From Henckelia pumila (lineage: Eukaryota; Streptophyta; Magnoliopsida; Lamiales; Gesneriaceae): 64,000 nt of DNA. A program made the position numbers and the translations under genes. The notes under the pieces were generated by a model that saw only the letters and a list, made by a program, of their open reading frames with translations, searched no databases and was not told where the DNA came from. Positions 42,393 through 53,390 of the stretch are shown here, piece by piece. The stretch covers positions 6,572,001 through 6,636,000 of the forward strand of contig NW_027331831.1 in NCBI RefSeq assembly GCF_033568475.1, read 5' to 3'. How positions within the stretch are numbered: position 1 is the stretch's first letter; every line of letters begins with the position of its first letter.

Positions 42393-42486
42393 CTGTTTAG
42401 TTAATATTAGGATAGATTATTTTCTTGAGACTAGACATTTTTTTTCCTGCATTTGTTTTAATTTTTAATTTTATTTTCTTCTGCTT

Positions 42487-42740
42487 GTGAGGTACTTGGA
42501 GATGGATCATCGACAGGTATTCACAAGATTTGGCCAACAATACTCAAAGTCTTTCTATGCTGCTTGGGGGAGATTCAATGATTTGGCGAACAGATTTCGA
42601 TGCCATGATTTTTCAAACTACACTCTAGTTCAGATTTTTTATGGTGGTTTGGATGCGAAAACAAGAAGTTGTTATGGAGCTTTGTCAACTGGCAGTCACT
42701 CGTTTCACAGAGATTACGACAGTGTTATGCACTTGTTAAA
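42487..42740 (+). pseudogene. Gypsy gag fragment (retrotransposon gag domain)
   Basis: It encodes a fragment with FYAAWGRFNDLANRFRCHDF and VQIFYGGLDAKTRS, the core of the Athila/Tat gag domain, where the family usually has EAWERFKxLL and xQxFYxGL. Only about 85 residues remain, then the sequence jumps at about 42740 into the second copy of the duplicated block. Nothing of pol survives nearby. Confidence 0.75.
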
Positions 42741-43450
42741 TTATACCGTGTAATTGGAATATAATTGTAGTTTTTGTAATCAACATCGCAATGCACAAGA
42801 TCTTGATGAGTTGCAGTGTGTTCAATGCGCTTGCACGTGGACATGTGGTTATATGGTCCCAGTATTTTCGAGGAAAGAACCCAAGTTAGGTTAAAAAATA
42901 TGTAGAGTTAACAGATAATTTGTTTGAGTTAAATATGTTTTATAAAATTGACCGATGACACCGTGTAGTAATTGGAGTATAATTGGAGTTTTTGTAATCA
43001 AGTCGCAATGCACAAGATCTTGCTGAGCTGTGTGTTCCATGCGCTTGCACATGGACATGTGGTTGTACGGTCCCAGTATTTTCGAGGAAAGAACCCAAGT
43101 TAGAGTCTTAAGATGACAATTTCCTCCGAATTTAATTTGATGGAAAATCTGATATCCGACTCGAATAGAGGAGAGTATAAAGGTATTTTTTAGATCCGAT
43201 TAAGTAAATGGGTAATTGAGTATGTTGATCTTGTATTTGGATATAGTGGCGGATGTAGTAATATCATACTCATATCTGATCCGATACTCGATTAAATATA
43301 TATATATATATATATATATACGTATATATATATATATACGTATTTATTTATATTAAAAATGTTAGTTTTAATTTTTTTTTTTATTGAATTATGGTAGTTG
43401 GATGGAAAAATTAATAGTATAAAGCTAATGATATTTTGTAAGATGACGAC
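42741..43450. repeat. Segmental duplication, copy 2 left part (itself partly doubled)
   Basis: A 155-bp segment (42741-42895) is followed by a longer related segment (42896-43450), both matching 38690-39420. It contains a TA/TATACG microsatellite at about 43298-43345. Homology stops at about 43450, where chromovirus-derived sequence begins, and resumes at 50252. Confidence 0.8.
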
Positions 43451-43525
43451 AGATTACTCTCGCTTACCAAGACGAAACAAAGACCGCAACTACGACTTTT
43501 GTTGTGTTATCAACTCACATTGCCT

Positions 43526-44151
43526 AGCAACGACCCCTGGACGCCTCGCCAGAGCTCCGCCGTCTGGCTGCTACTGCGGACACTGTCCGCTAAATAAAAA
43601 TTACTACCTACTCCAACTCTTAAAATAAGAGTACCCAAAAGATCGTTAAACGAACTAACATGGGCCAAGGAGAGGATTTTGGACATTCAAAATGAGCCAT
43701 TTCCGCCACTATTTATAGAGCACAATCGGAAGCTCTGATAGTGCCATCGGAAGCTCCGATTTGTGCATGGAATCCACGTTGCAACTGGTTGAGATCGGAA
43801 GCTCCAATGTGCCATCGGAAGCTACGATGTGTTGCATGCAACTACGTGTACAATTCTCATCGCCACGTCTTCAGACAGTACATCGGAAGCTCTATTGCTG
43901 CATCGGAACTTTCGTTTTTACCGGCAGCTCCGATCTGCACAACGGTGGCTCTGAAGTGAACACCATTTTATTTACTGTTTTTGGACCCCCGGGACCTACC
44001 CTACCATTTTTGGACATTTCGGATCTGATTTTTCACTTATTTTGACCAAATAAGGGCTCCTTAAATATGTTTTGACATTTTTAAAATTATATGTCATTTT
44101 CTAACATGTTTAAAATCACTTAATCTTGTAAAATGGAACCAGGCTACTACA
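43526..44151 (-). repeat. Chromovirus 3' LTR, truncated at its far end
   Basis: It matches 49297-49911 closely over about 620 bp, beginning TGTAGTAGCC on the minus strand at 44151. Homology with the other LTR ends at about 43526, so roughly 0.9 kb of its distal part is missing. The CGGAAGCTCCG palindromes seen intact in the other LTR are mostly mutated here at C or G of CpG. Confidence 0.8.
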
Positions 44152-44165
44152 TTCTCCCCCTACTT
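44152..44165 (-). promoter_or_regulatory. Polypurine tract of the chromovirus
   Basis: On the minus strand it reads AAGTAGGGGGAGAA, immediately before TGTAGTAGCC, the LTR start. This is the expected plus-strand primer. Confidence 0.8.
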
Positions 44166-44281
44166 AAGATATTTCATCCTCGAACAATCTTAAGTACTGA
44201 ATGCAGTAAATACTGAATAAACATCTTTTATTCAAACTGATTCATTTTACAAGTTATAATCTGAAAATACAACATCAAAAC

Positions 44282-45440
44282 AACTCTGGATAATCCGTAC
44301 GCATATGACTCTCAAGTTCCCAAGTGGCCTCCTCAGTGCCTCGGCGCTGCCACTGAACTTAGAACAAGAGGAATGGTTTTGCTGCGTAACACATTATTCT
44401 TATGACCTATGATATGCAAAGGTCTCTCCACGTATGTCAAATCCTAGTCTAACTGTACCTTAGACGACTGTAATATATGAGACACATCTGCCACATACCG
44501 TCACAATAGTGAAACATGGAACACGTCGTGGATATTAGACAAATATGGCGGTAAAGCCAACCTATAATCCAAATCTCCAACACTTTCCAGAATCTCGAAT
44601 GGACCAATGAACCTAGAAGATAGGTTACCCTTGAGACCAAATCTCAAAATTCTGCGAAATGGGAAGACTTTTAGGAACACTTTCTCACCCATTTCGAACT
44701 GCAAAGGTTTGCGCTTGACATTCGCATAGCTAACCTGTCGATCTTGCGCAATCTTAAATCTCTTCTTGATCTGTCCAACAATATCAACAGCCTGCTATAC
44801 TAACTCTGGTCCCTCAACCTGTCGTTCCCCCACTTTCTCCCAGAACATTAGAGTACGACACCATCGCCCGAACAATGTCTCAAACGAAGACGTCCCAATA
44901 CTGCGATAGTAACTGTTGTTGTACGCAAACTCAATCAATGGCAACTAATCTTGCCAAGCTGGACCAAAATCCATAGAACATGCTCGCAACATGTCTTCAA
45001 GAATACGAATCGTGCGCTTTGACTGTCCGTCAGTCTCTGGGTGATAAGCTGTACTCAAACTGAGAGTAGTACCCATAGCGCGCTGAAGACTCCCCCAGAA
45101 CCTGGAAGTAAACCTGGAATCTCGATCGCTGACTATGCTCACAGGCATTCCGTGCAATCAAACAATCTTCTGGATGTACAAACGTGTCATTTTATCAAAA
45201 ATTGAAGTCCCAGTTATAAGGAATGAAATGTGCTGACTTGGTGAGTCGGTCCACCACAACCCAGATAGCATCACAATTCCTCGAGTTCACCGGTAAATGG
45301 GTCACAAAGTCCATCATGATCAACTCCCATTTCCACTCAAGAATGGATAAACCGTGAAACAAACCTCCAGGTCGTCGGTGTTCTGCCTTGACCTACTGAT
45401 ACACCAAACAACTATAAACATACTGATACACATTTTTTAT
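44282..45440 (-). pseudogene. Chromovirus integrase and chromodomain remnant
   Basis: In minus-strand order: [11 protein letters not shown] with the first core Asp (about 45310), [20 protein letters not shown] (about 45215-45275), [15 protein letters not shown] with the second Asp (about 45100-45145), and [20 protein letters not shown] with the catalytic Glu replaced by Lys (Q-S-K-R, where the family has Q-S-E-R). Then come FEMGEKVFLKV and GPFEILESVG (44580-44700), VFHVSLL (about 44505), and a chromodomain end, VQWQRRGTEEATWELE (about 44300-44350). Several stops and frameshifts break it. The chromodomain of such elements directs integration to heterochromatin. Confidence 0.8.
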
Positions 45441-48368
45441 TCATTCCTTTCCACCAGAAAAAATCTTGTACGCAAATCTTAGTACACCGAAAGTATTCTC
45501 ATATTTTATGACTAACACTTGTAATAACACATGTGACAACGTCGTTGTCCACAATTCTTGATTTCCTGAATCCTCTAGGTTCTTTCTTGGAAATATCAAT
45601 ACAAATATTCTTATTGACTCAAACGTTGATTAGTACAATATCTAGTACTAATATAATGACATTTATCTCATAACTTGAGACAACATCTCAAAATGAGAAT
45701 ACTGATTATCCTGCCACGGATAACAATTCCTTGATGAATTCTGACTTACGCTATTAGATGAACAAAACTGTTTCATCCTTCTTTGGCAAAGTCCTTAAAT
45801 CAAAACAATCTAGCTAACCCGTGATTCGATCTCATCGAATCATACTTATCAATGCATCAATCAGTGACAACAATCCTGCTAGATCTGGTAACTTTAGATC
45901 TCAGCTGATGTCCTTTTTTCATGTCTAAACACTTGATGTTATCCTGATATTACTCATTTGAAATTCCAACACTTGCTAGATCAATTGGTGATAATATAAT
46001 CCCAGTATTATTGTAGAAAAGTTTCTGAGAACTGAATATCTGAGTACTATACTCATCTTATCAGTCTACCAAAAAGTGAACAATTTCAATCGTTCTTTAT
46101 GCAAAAAAATATATAACTCCCCCATCACGGGGTTATAACATCTGTGTCTACCTCAGACAAATAGTTGCAAAAAGTCAATGGGCACCAAACTTACACCAGT
46201 TTAACTGACCATTTCAAAACACACATGAACACCTAAGTGCTCATCTTCCCACTATCCAAATGAATTCTTATATTGTCATATACATGCTGTAATTTAGCAG
46301 ACTCATGACATCTGCCAATAGAATCGAGTATATTTTCAAGGTTATCAAACTGACACCAAATTATACTTTAACGTAACTGTTGTAATGATCATAGTTCACG
46401 TCTTCCAGTATAAGTCATCCCAGTGTCCTAATAAAACTCATCTTTGCTTGATAACCCATCAATAAAATTCCAATTTTTACAGGGAAACTTACCTAAGTAA
46501 ACTCATCACTTAGAATTTCATGTTCATCTTGTAATCAAGATCCTGATCACTAAAATATACATTTGATAGAATTAGACAATACTGGCAAAACCTCCTGGTT
46601 TTCCCCCAGTATCACGTGCGAGAACTACCCGTCCAAAATATTCACTTGTCGAGGAATCCTTTCCAATACTATTTTATTCACGGGAACTAAAATATGTATC
46701 TCTGATGAAGTCAGACAATAATTCACCACATTCCCTTGGCACTAATCCAGCACCAAAAACAATTCTAGAAGACTCAAATAAATCATGAATACTTTTCTGA
46801 TAGTTATACTCATTGCTATGACTGTACATACAATGAGACTGAGGAAAGTCTTCCTATAATGCCAACTGGAACAAAAGAATCCTTCTAGAGTACACCGGCA
46901 TAAGGTTGCACTTACTATACCATCTCGGAACCCGACAGTCAAGAGTTTCCTGGCATAACTCATTCTTGAGTCTCTGTTACTATGCAACATTCCTATCTGG
47001 ACCAAAATCATTGGTCAAGGAAAACTCTCTGCAGAGGCATAACTCAAATCCCGAGTCTGCAAGCATCTGATAATTAAATCATGTTGAATTTTAATTCAAC
47101 TAATCTCTTGGATTAAATCCCGAAATCATAAATCAAGATCGAAACTTATCTGCTCAGAACAATTACTTATCAAATAAAATTCATTCCAATACTGTTCTGA
47201 AAACGGGACATCTGTATCTCTAACAGACGATAACTAAACCTTGATACCATACCTGGTATCTGTCCTATCCAAAGTCATACTCTGCTGTGACTGTTGCCAA
47301 ATTTCCAGACTGAGTAGTCTTCCCTATATAGTCTATGGAGCACAAAGGCCTCCAAAACAACCTCTGAAGTATGAAAACTTTCAGAGTAATACCGACTAAG
47401 GGTCGCGCTTCCTCATGTCTAGTCCTGGTTACAGTCCACAACTCCTGGTATTTCTTATCTTGTCATCCTGATGAAAATCCATCATCCCTAGGTAACAACC
47501 TAAAAAAAATCAAAACAGCCAACTGTTCTTAAGGAAATCCGTCTAGAACAAACATTCATGCATCCTGATGAATCACATCATCTTTGACAAACACTTGGCT
47601 TACTAGAATATTCTAGGTAAAACATCTAGAACTATTCATTGAAAACATGAATCTTTTATTCAATATAACCAAGTTAATCTTCAATTATTACAATACTTGA
47701 ACCACAAATCCAGGTTCCAATACAATTTTTATTACAATTACATGTAATACATAACTTAATCAAAAGATTACACTGAAAGATGTACATTACATCAATAACT
47801 GAGTACATCAAATACTGAAATCTTTAATACATCTGATTACAACTGAAATATTGTTTACAACAAAATACAGTATTTAAATTCCTACGGAAGTCTTTCATTC
47901 CGTCTACTGATCTTGATCATAAAGTTTCCTGTCTGCTACTCAGCAGACCTTCTTCATCACAAGATCTAAAAGATAAAAAGTTGCTAATCTACCGGATCCT
48001 TCCAATATTGTTGGGTTCCTAATCTGGTAGATGAGACAAGATTTCCCTGACAATCTCTCCAACTACAAGTGAAGAGCCTTCCGGGGTGGCTTCCTTGGTC
48101 GACGCGGAATGGATGACTACATGTCACACATTCCTTTCAACCTGGAGAAGTGCCTGGCGTTAAAAACTGGATCATCTTTTCCAGCTTCATCCTGCTGGGA
48201 TCCACATAATACAAACTTCTGCTGCCAAACTTGGCAATGACAATCTTGGAAGAGCCTAGATATCTTGTTATTCAAATTTCTGATACTGCTATCGATATTG
48301 AATCCAACTTGCAATCCTACAAAGGATAACCCAAAATCAATTCTATGTCCCAAAGAATCTTATTGCAT
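45441..48368 (-). other. Internal region of the chromovirus without recognisable gag, protease, RT or RNase H
   Basis: Nearly 3 kb lies between the primer-binding site and the integrase. I see no zinc knuckle, DSG protease site, RT catalytic box or RNase H motif in any frame, and open stretches are short. The element may be a non-autonomous derivative, or the region may be coding DNA too decayed to recognise. Confidence 0.5.
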
Positions 48369-48380
48369 GCTCTGATACCA
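48369..48380 (-). promoter_or_regulatory. Primer-binding site of the chromovirus (initiator tRNA-Met)
   Basis: The minus strand reads TGGTATCAGAGC, the standard plant primer-binding site for initiator tRNA-Met, four bases after the LTR end CACTGCA. It fixes the orientation of the element and the inner edge of the 5' LTR. Confidence 0.85.
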
Positions 48381-48384
48381 TAAA

Positions 48385-49911
48385 TGCAGTGACCCGCGCC
48401 GTGATCACCTACTAATCAGAACTTAAGCATGAAATTAATCAATAAAATAATCTTAATCGGAGTAACTGCAAAATCTTATAATAAAATAATACCATGTAAG
48501 CAAAACCTAGTGTTCAACCCTGCTATCTAGACTTGGTGACCATCTAACCTCCCTGTCTCCGAGAGAACTACATGTAACTGCCTCATGGAATAGGGCATCC
48601 AGCCAATAGAAAAATAACCGGAATTGAGTCTAACATGCTCAGTACGAGAGTATGAGTATACACTATTATATGCGCATGAATGCAAATGAACTGGGTACCA
48701 AGACACTCAGGTCAAAAAACAAGCTCATAAACGGGGCCCAATGTATATAGCACGTTGCACCGTCGCATCAGGAGGTGGCTCATATACCCAGTGGATAATG
48801 GCGACCTGATACTAGTACATGTGTCCAACCATAAAGGTGATCTGACACAAGACTTACGTATCCAACTATCCACAAACTCGTAGGGTGAGCACCCTACTAC
48901 ATGATACCTCTAAGATAAAGGCTCAATATGCTCATGTATGCAACATACAGTTATGACATGCTGTATATAAAGGCATATAAAATATGCAATCACATAATCC
49001 ATGCAAACACATGATACATGCATACTCAATCTGGATATCTCGAATAATACTTCTGTACCTTACTAAGGCAGATCCTAGAAGCTTCCCCTCTAGGTCCAAG
49101 CCTACCATGCATCACTACAACATAAATAACCCATGCATTATCTAACATACCAAACATCACATACTAGACTCTAAAAGCCTTAATTAAACTATAGCCTACT
49201 TCCTATTTTCTATAGGGAACCAAAGTCATACCTTCGTCCATCGTCAGCCCGCTAATGACGCATGCCCCAGAGCCTGGGCATAGCCTAGCTATGACCCTTG
49301 GACGCCTCGCCAGAGCTCCGCCGCCTGGCTGCTACTGCGGACACTGTTCGCTAAATAAAACTACTACCTACTCCAACTCTTAAAATAAGAGTACCCAAAA
49401 CCTCGTAAAACGAACTAACATGGGCCAAGGAGAGGATTTTGGACATTCAAAATGAGTCATTTCCGCCACTATTTATAGAGCACAATCGGAAGCTCCGATA
49501 GTGCCATCGGAAGCTCCGATTTGTGCATGGAATCCACGTTGCAACTGGTTGAGATCGGAAGCTCCGATGTGCCATCGGAAGCTCCGATGTGTTGCATGCA
49601 ACTACGTGTACAATTCTCATCTCCACGTCTTCAGACAGTGCATCGGAAGCTCCGTTGCTGCATCGGAACTTCTGTTCGTACCGGCAGCTCCGATCTGCAC
49701 AACGGTGGCTCCGAAGTGAACACCCTTTTATTTACTGGTTTTGGACCCCCGGGGCCTACTCTACAATTTTTGGACGTTCCGGATCTGATTTTCCACTTAT
49801 TTTGACCAAATAAGGTCTCCTTAAACATGTTTTGACACTTTTAAAATTATATGTCATTTTCTAACATGTTTAAAATCACTTAATCTTGTAAAATAAAACC
49901 GGACTACTAAA
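48385..49911 (-). repeat. Chromovirus 5' LTR, about 1.5 kb
   Basis: It ends GGGTCACTGCA at 48385 next to the primer-binding site and begins near 49911 by alignment with the other LTR. A TATA box, CTATAAATAG, lies at about 49470-49480 (minus). Upstream of it in transcriptional terms are five copies of ATCGGAAGCTCCGAT or one-base variants (49485, 49506, 49554, 49574, 49642), with degenerate copies to about 49720. Confidence 0.8.
49485..49720 (-). promoter_or_regulatory. Array of CGGAAGCTCCG palindromes upstream of the LTR TATA box
   Basis: The imperfect 15-bp palindrome ATCGGAAGCTCCGAT occurs at 49485-49499, 49506-49520, 49554-49568 and 49574-49588, with a one-base variant at 49642-49656 and weaker relatives at about 49662, 49685 and 49709. 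The first copy begins about 5 bp upstream of the CTATAAATAG box. Such an arrangement suggests dimeric transcription-factor sites; the factor is unknown. Confidence 0.7.
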
Positions 49912-49916
49912 GTCTG

Positions 49917-50250
49917 AAGCTTGTCCGAGACTACCAATTAAAGCCTGTGATTATAGCTTCTGATTCGCTTGGGGCAGTGCGAGCAGTCACGGAGCCTTTT
50001 AGTGATTTTAGTTATGTGGGTTGTTTGGCCTCAAAAATAAGATATTTTTTTATCTCATCTTAACATTGTATCGTTTTTCATGTGAGAAGAACAACCAACC
50101 AATGTTGTGACTCACTCTCTTGCAAATTTTTCTCATTCGACCCCTTCAGCTTTGTATTGGGTGTCTGGGTTGTTTCCTTTTTGGCTTATTAATCTTGTAA
50201 TTTCAGATCTTCAATAATATATTACAAGGGTTTTGTAAAAAAAAAAAACA
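49917..50250 (+). pseudogene. 3' end of a LINE-type retrotransposon with RNase H domain and poly-A tail
   Basis: Translation gives LKLVRDYQLKPVIIASDSL and then GAVRAVTEPFSDFSYVG, an RNase H core around the SDS acidic residue. A second segment with VRRTTNQ and THSLANFS lies in a shifted frame, and a 12-A tail closes the fragment at about 50239-50250. RNase H at the very 3' end plus poly-A is typical of plant LINEs. It is 5' truncated and lies directly against the chromovirus LTR. Confidence 0.55.
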
Positions 50251-50251
50251 G

Positions 50252-50925
50252 GATAACATTCATGAAAATAAAAAATATTTATACTATATTATTATCTTTA
50301 CTATTTTATAAAACTCGAGTCATCTTTAAAAACCATTTTGATATATATGTTTCGATGACACCAAAGTATATTTACCATTTAACCCTTGATAGTTATTTAA
50401 AATTTTATATGTTTACATTAAAAAAAGGGTAAAAATAGGTTAAAAACAAAAACGAAAACAAATTACCTTGCATTTTGAGAATTGCATTATACCACATTAT
50501 TAATAACTGCACTCATTTCTCCTATGTTGAAGGAAACTACAACAATCAATTTGGTTTATGTCATATTGATCACACATGCATAGTGTGTGCATCATTTGCT
50601 AATTATTATTAAGTATGAGGGGTCCATAGTAACTACTTTTTGATGTCACATTATTTTTTCAAAAATGACAAAAACACTCATCACTTATTGTAAAAATTGT
50701 TTTATATTTATTCAACAAACAAATATCATAAATAAAATTTCATAATATGAACCCCCTTATAATTATACAATCCACTTTTGAAGTTTTAAAAACTACTAAA
50801 TTATCTATTTATCTTTATCTAAATTTTTAAATTTTAAAGATTATATCACTCCAAACATCAAAATTTTATTATAAGGTAATATAAATGTTTAAAAAAATAA
50901 CACAATATATATATATGTGTGTGTG

Positions 50926-50965
<40 letters not shown>

Positions 50966-51420
50966 CATGCAAGAGTGCATTAGAGGCGCTAGTATATATT
51001 ATACCATACCTCCTAACTAGGGTCGTAACTAGAATTTGACATAAGGGGGGGTTCATCATAAATTATTAACAAATCATTACTGAAAAAACAGTGTATTAAA
51101 ATATATAATAGGTTTAACATGCCCAAAAAAAATGCATAAATCTACAAGTAAAATATAACAAATTATTCGAAGTAGACAGGTAGGTGAGTACAATTAGCTA
51201 TATTGATGAACGTAATTCCGAATCATCTTCTAAGTAACTACCACTAGCTGCAAAGAGAATGTCAACTTTCTTGATATCAATTCTTGGAGAGTTTGAGAAA
51301 AGAAGATGATTCATCAATATTTGGGAAAAAAATAGTTGCACTCGTTAACTATAATTTGATTGTTATAATAAATTCGATCGCTTAACCATTATTCAATTGT
51401 TTATCAATATAAACTTTGAT
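50252..51420. repeat. Segmental duplication, copy 2 right part
   Basis: It matches 39598-40979, starting GGATAACATTCATGAAAATA straight after the LINE poly-A tail. It includes a TATG-type microsatellite (about 50915-50967) at the site where copy 1 has a shorter version. No gene is present. Confidence 0.85.
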
Positions 51421-52049
51421 CTTTAACTTCTTGATATTATTCTCAAATTTTATACATATCCAAGTACTTCATGATTTTATTTAATTCCAGTGCTAATTGT
51501 GTTGCACTTTCATGGGTTTTCATGCATTTCATTTAATTCCAGTATGAATTGTGTTGCATTTAGAATCTGTTCAGGAGGAATCTTGCGTCGACCAAATAAA
51601 ATTTCAAGAAGCAGATAAGTGTAGATCTCTTACTTCGGCAAAACCACATTTGTTTGTTATAACCAGGCCATTTTTTTCAAACTTTACAGCTTCCTCACTC
51701 GAACTCGATAAATATCTACAACAACGGGATTGAAAAATCGATTCTACATATAAGAAACTACAGATTTCTTGAAATTTTCATGTGTTAAAGTCTACGGCAA
51801 ATCAACAATAGGTATACGCTTAAAAAAACTGTACAATTAAGAGTACACGAAATTGTCCAGTGGTTGATCGATTTAATTGATGAGTCATTCACTAGCAAAT
51901 TGTAAACTCCATTGCTTCTTTGATTTGAACAATATACTCATATTAATTTAGTTTATATCTCTTATAGTAAGCATAAGTGCATACCAAAATATTGCTTCAA
52001 TAGTCTCCTATGAACATTGAATGAACATGAGAAAAATTAACGAGACATG
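51421..52049. other. Non-coding DNA before the TNT1-like element
   Basis: AT-rich sequence with no recognisable gene or repeat. Its last five bases, ACATG (52045-52049), are the left target duplication of the next element. A small open stretch at 51551-51733 has no recognisable similarity. Confidence 0.5.
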
Positions 52050-52455
52050 TGTTAAGGGTGAGGCCCATATTAAAATCCCACATCGGAAGATTATCAAAAC
52101 TGAATGAAAAGACCTCCTATAAATAGAGCTTCCTTATTTCAATTATTGTATCTCATTCCTCTCTTTTGTATTGATATTAGAGAAGAAAATAAAGAGAGAA
52201 AAAAAGAGTTATTTTTTTTCGGTGATCTCTTGTGTGAGTTAGAGAAATATTTTCTCGGTAATACTCGAGGCTTGGGTGTGGAGAGATATAGTGTTTTGTA
52301 TACACTTGTAATATTTCTCCGGTAATAAAGATTTGCAGCAGCTCCATGGACGTAGCCTATATTGGGTGAACCACGTAAATCTTTGGTGTCATTGTTGATT
52401 ATTTTATTCCAAAATTTCTATTATCATCATTTTCGCTTCGGTATAATCCATAACA
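52050..52455 (+). repeat. 5' LTR of the TNT1-like element
   Basis: It runs from TGTTAAGGGTGAGGC to CCATAACA. A TATA box, CTATAAATAG, is at about 52117-52126, and an AATAAAG polyadenylation-like signal is at about 52323. It is followed by the primer-binding site. Confidence 0.9.
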
Positions 52456-52457
52456 AC

Positions 52458-52469
52458 TGGTATCAGAGC
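52458..52469 (+). promoter_or_regulatory. Primer-binding site (initiator tRNA-Met) of the TNT1-like element
   Basis: TGGTATCAGAGC lies two bases after the LTR end, complementary to the 3' end of initiator tRNA-Met. Confidence 0.9.
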
Positions 52470-52596
52470 TGTTACGGTGTTCGGGAGCCTTGGTGAAAAA
52501 CTTCTTAAAATTTTGAGTATGCTCTGTGGTTGCAGCTTTGTCTGATTTTCCACATCAGAAAAGATTTTTTGAAATTTTATTAAGGCAGGAGAAGCG

Positions 52597-53390
52597 ATGG
52601 CCGGAAATGACGGATCGGGACATGGAATCAATAAGTTCGACGGTATAGATTTCACATTCTGGCGGTTACAGATTAAAGATTATTTGTATAGCAAGAAGCT
52701 ACATCAATCTCTATCCGGGGTGAAGTCAGAAAATATGGAGGATGATGAGTGGGAGCTCCTTGATCGACAGGTGTTAGGGGTAATACGATTGACCCTAACA
52801 AAGAACGTGGCACACAACGTGGCGGAGGCAAAAACCACGGAGGAGATGATGTCCATTTTGTCGGACATGTACGAGAAGCCATCAGCAAATAATAAAGTGT
52901 TTCTCATGAAAAAGTTATTCAACTTGAAGATGGAGGAAGGTACTTCGGTGGCGGCACACATCAATGAATTCAACACGATTGTTTCCCAGCTAACATTGGT
53001 GAAAATCAAGTTTGATGATGAGATCCGTGCACTTATTCTTTTGGCGTCTTTACAAAATGTTTGGGAGTCAATGCGGGCAGCGGTTAGCAATTCTGCTGGA
53101 AATGGAAAATTACAATTCAATGATGTCAGAGATCGAATTCTTGGTGAAGAAGTTCGTAGGATGGATTCGGGAGAAGCGACATCATCGAGATCTGCCCTTA
53201 ATCTCAAGAATAGAGGCAGAGGCAGGAGCAGCGAAAAAGGTTTTAACCGATAGCGTGGTAGATCCAAATCAAGAACTGGAAAAGACAAAAATACCTTTGA
53301 AAAGAACTTGAAGTGCTGGAGTTGTGGTGAAACTGGTCACATGAAAAAGGACTGCAAATCACCCAAAAAATGCAAATGTTGTTACTGAGA
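52597..53390 (+). pseudogene. Gag of the TNT1-like element
   Basis: The ATG at 52597 opens a UBN2-type copia gag (MAGNDGSGHGINKFDG, then FWRLQIKDYL and SILSDMYEK). A TAG at 53251-53253 interrupts the frame within a basic Arg/Gly/Ser region. The same frame continues into the zinc knuckle CWSCGETGHMKKDC (about 53313-53354), where a frameshift in the run of A residues (about 53366) ends it. The stop and the shift are the only visible defects. Gag coats element RNA to form particles. Confidence 0.8.

Larger units (their letters stand above)
43526..49911 (-). mobile_element. Ty3/gypsy chromovirus (Tekay/Del-like), minus strand, internally defective
   Basis: Read on the minus strand it has a 5' LTR (48385-49911), an initiator-Met primer-binding site (48369-48380), an internal region, integrase and chromodomain remnants (44282-45440), a polypurine tract (44152-44165) and a truncated 3' LTR (43526-44151). 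The chromodomain after the integrase identifies a chromovirus. Gag, protease, RT and RNase H were not recognised. The insertion lies inside copy 2 of the duplicated block. Confidence 0.75.

Noticed and set aside
43741-44045. Open frames with matching copies at 49501-49805
   Set aside because: Both lie in the chromovirus LTRs and come from the palindrome array; similarity between them reflects the LTR pair, not a gene family.
52673-53288. Long minus-strand frame of 194 codons opposite gag
   Set aside because: It mirrors the well-supported plus-strand gag and has no recognisable domain.
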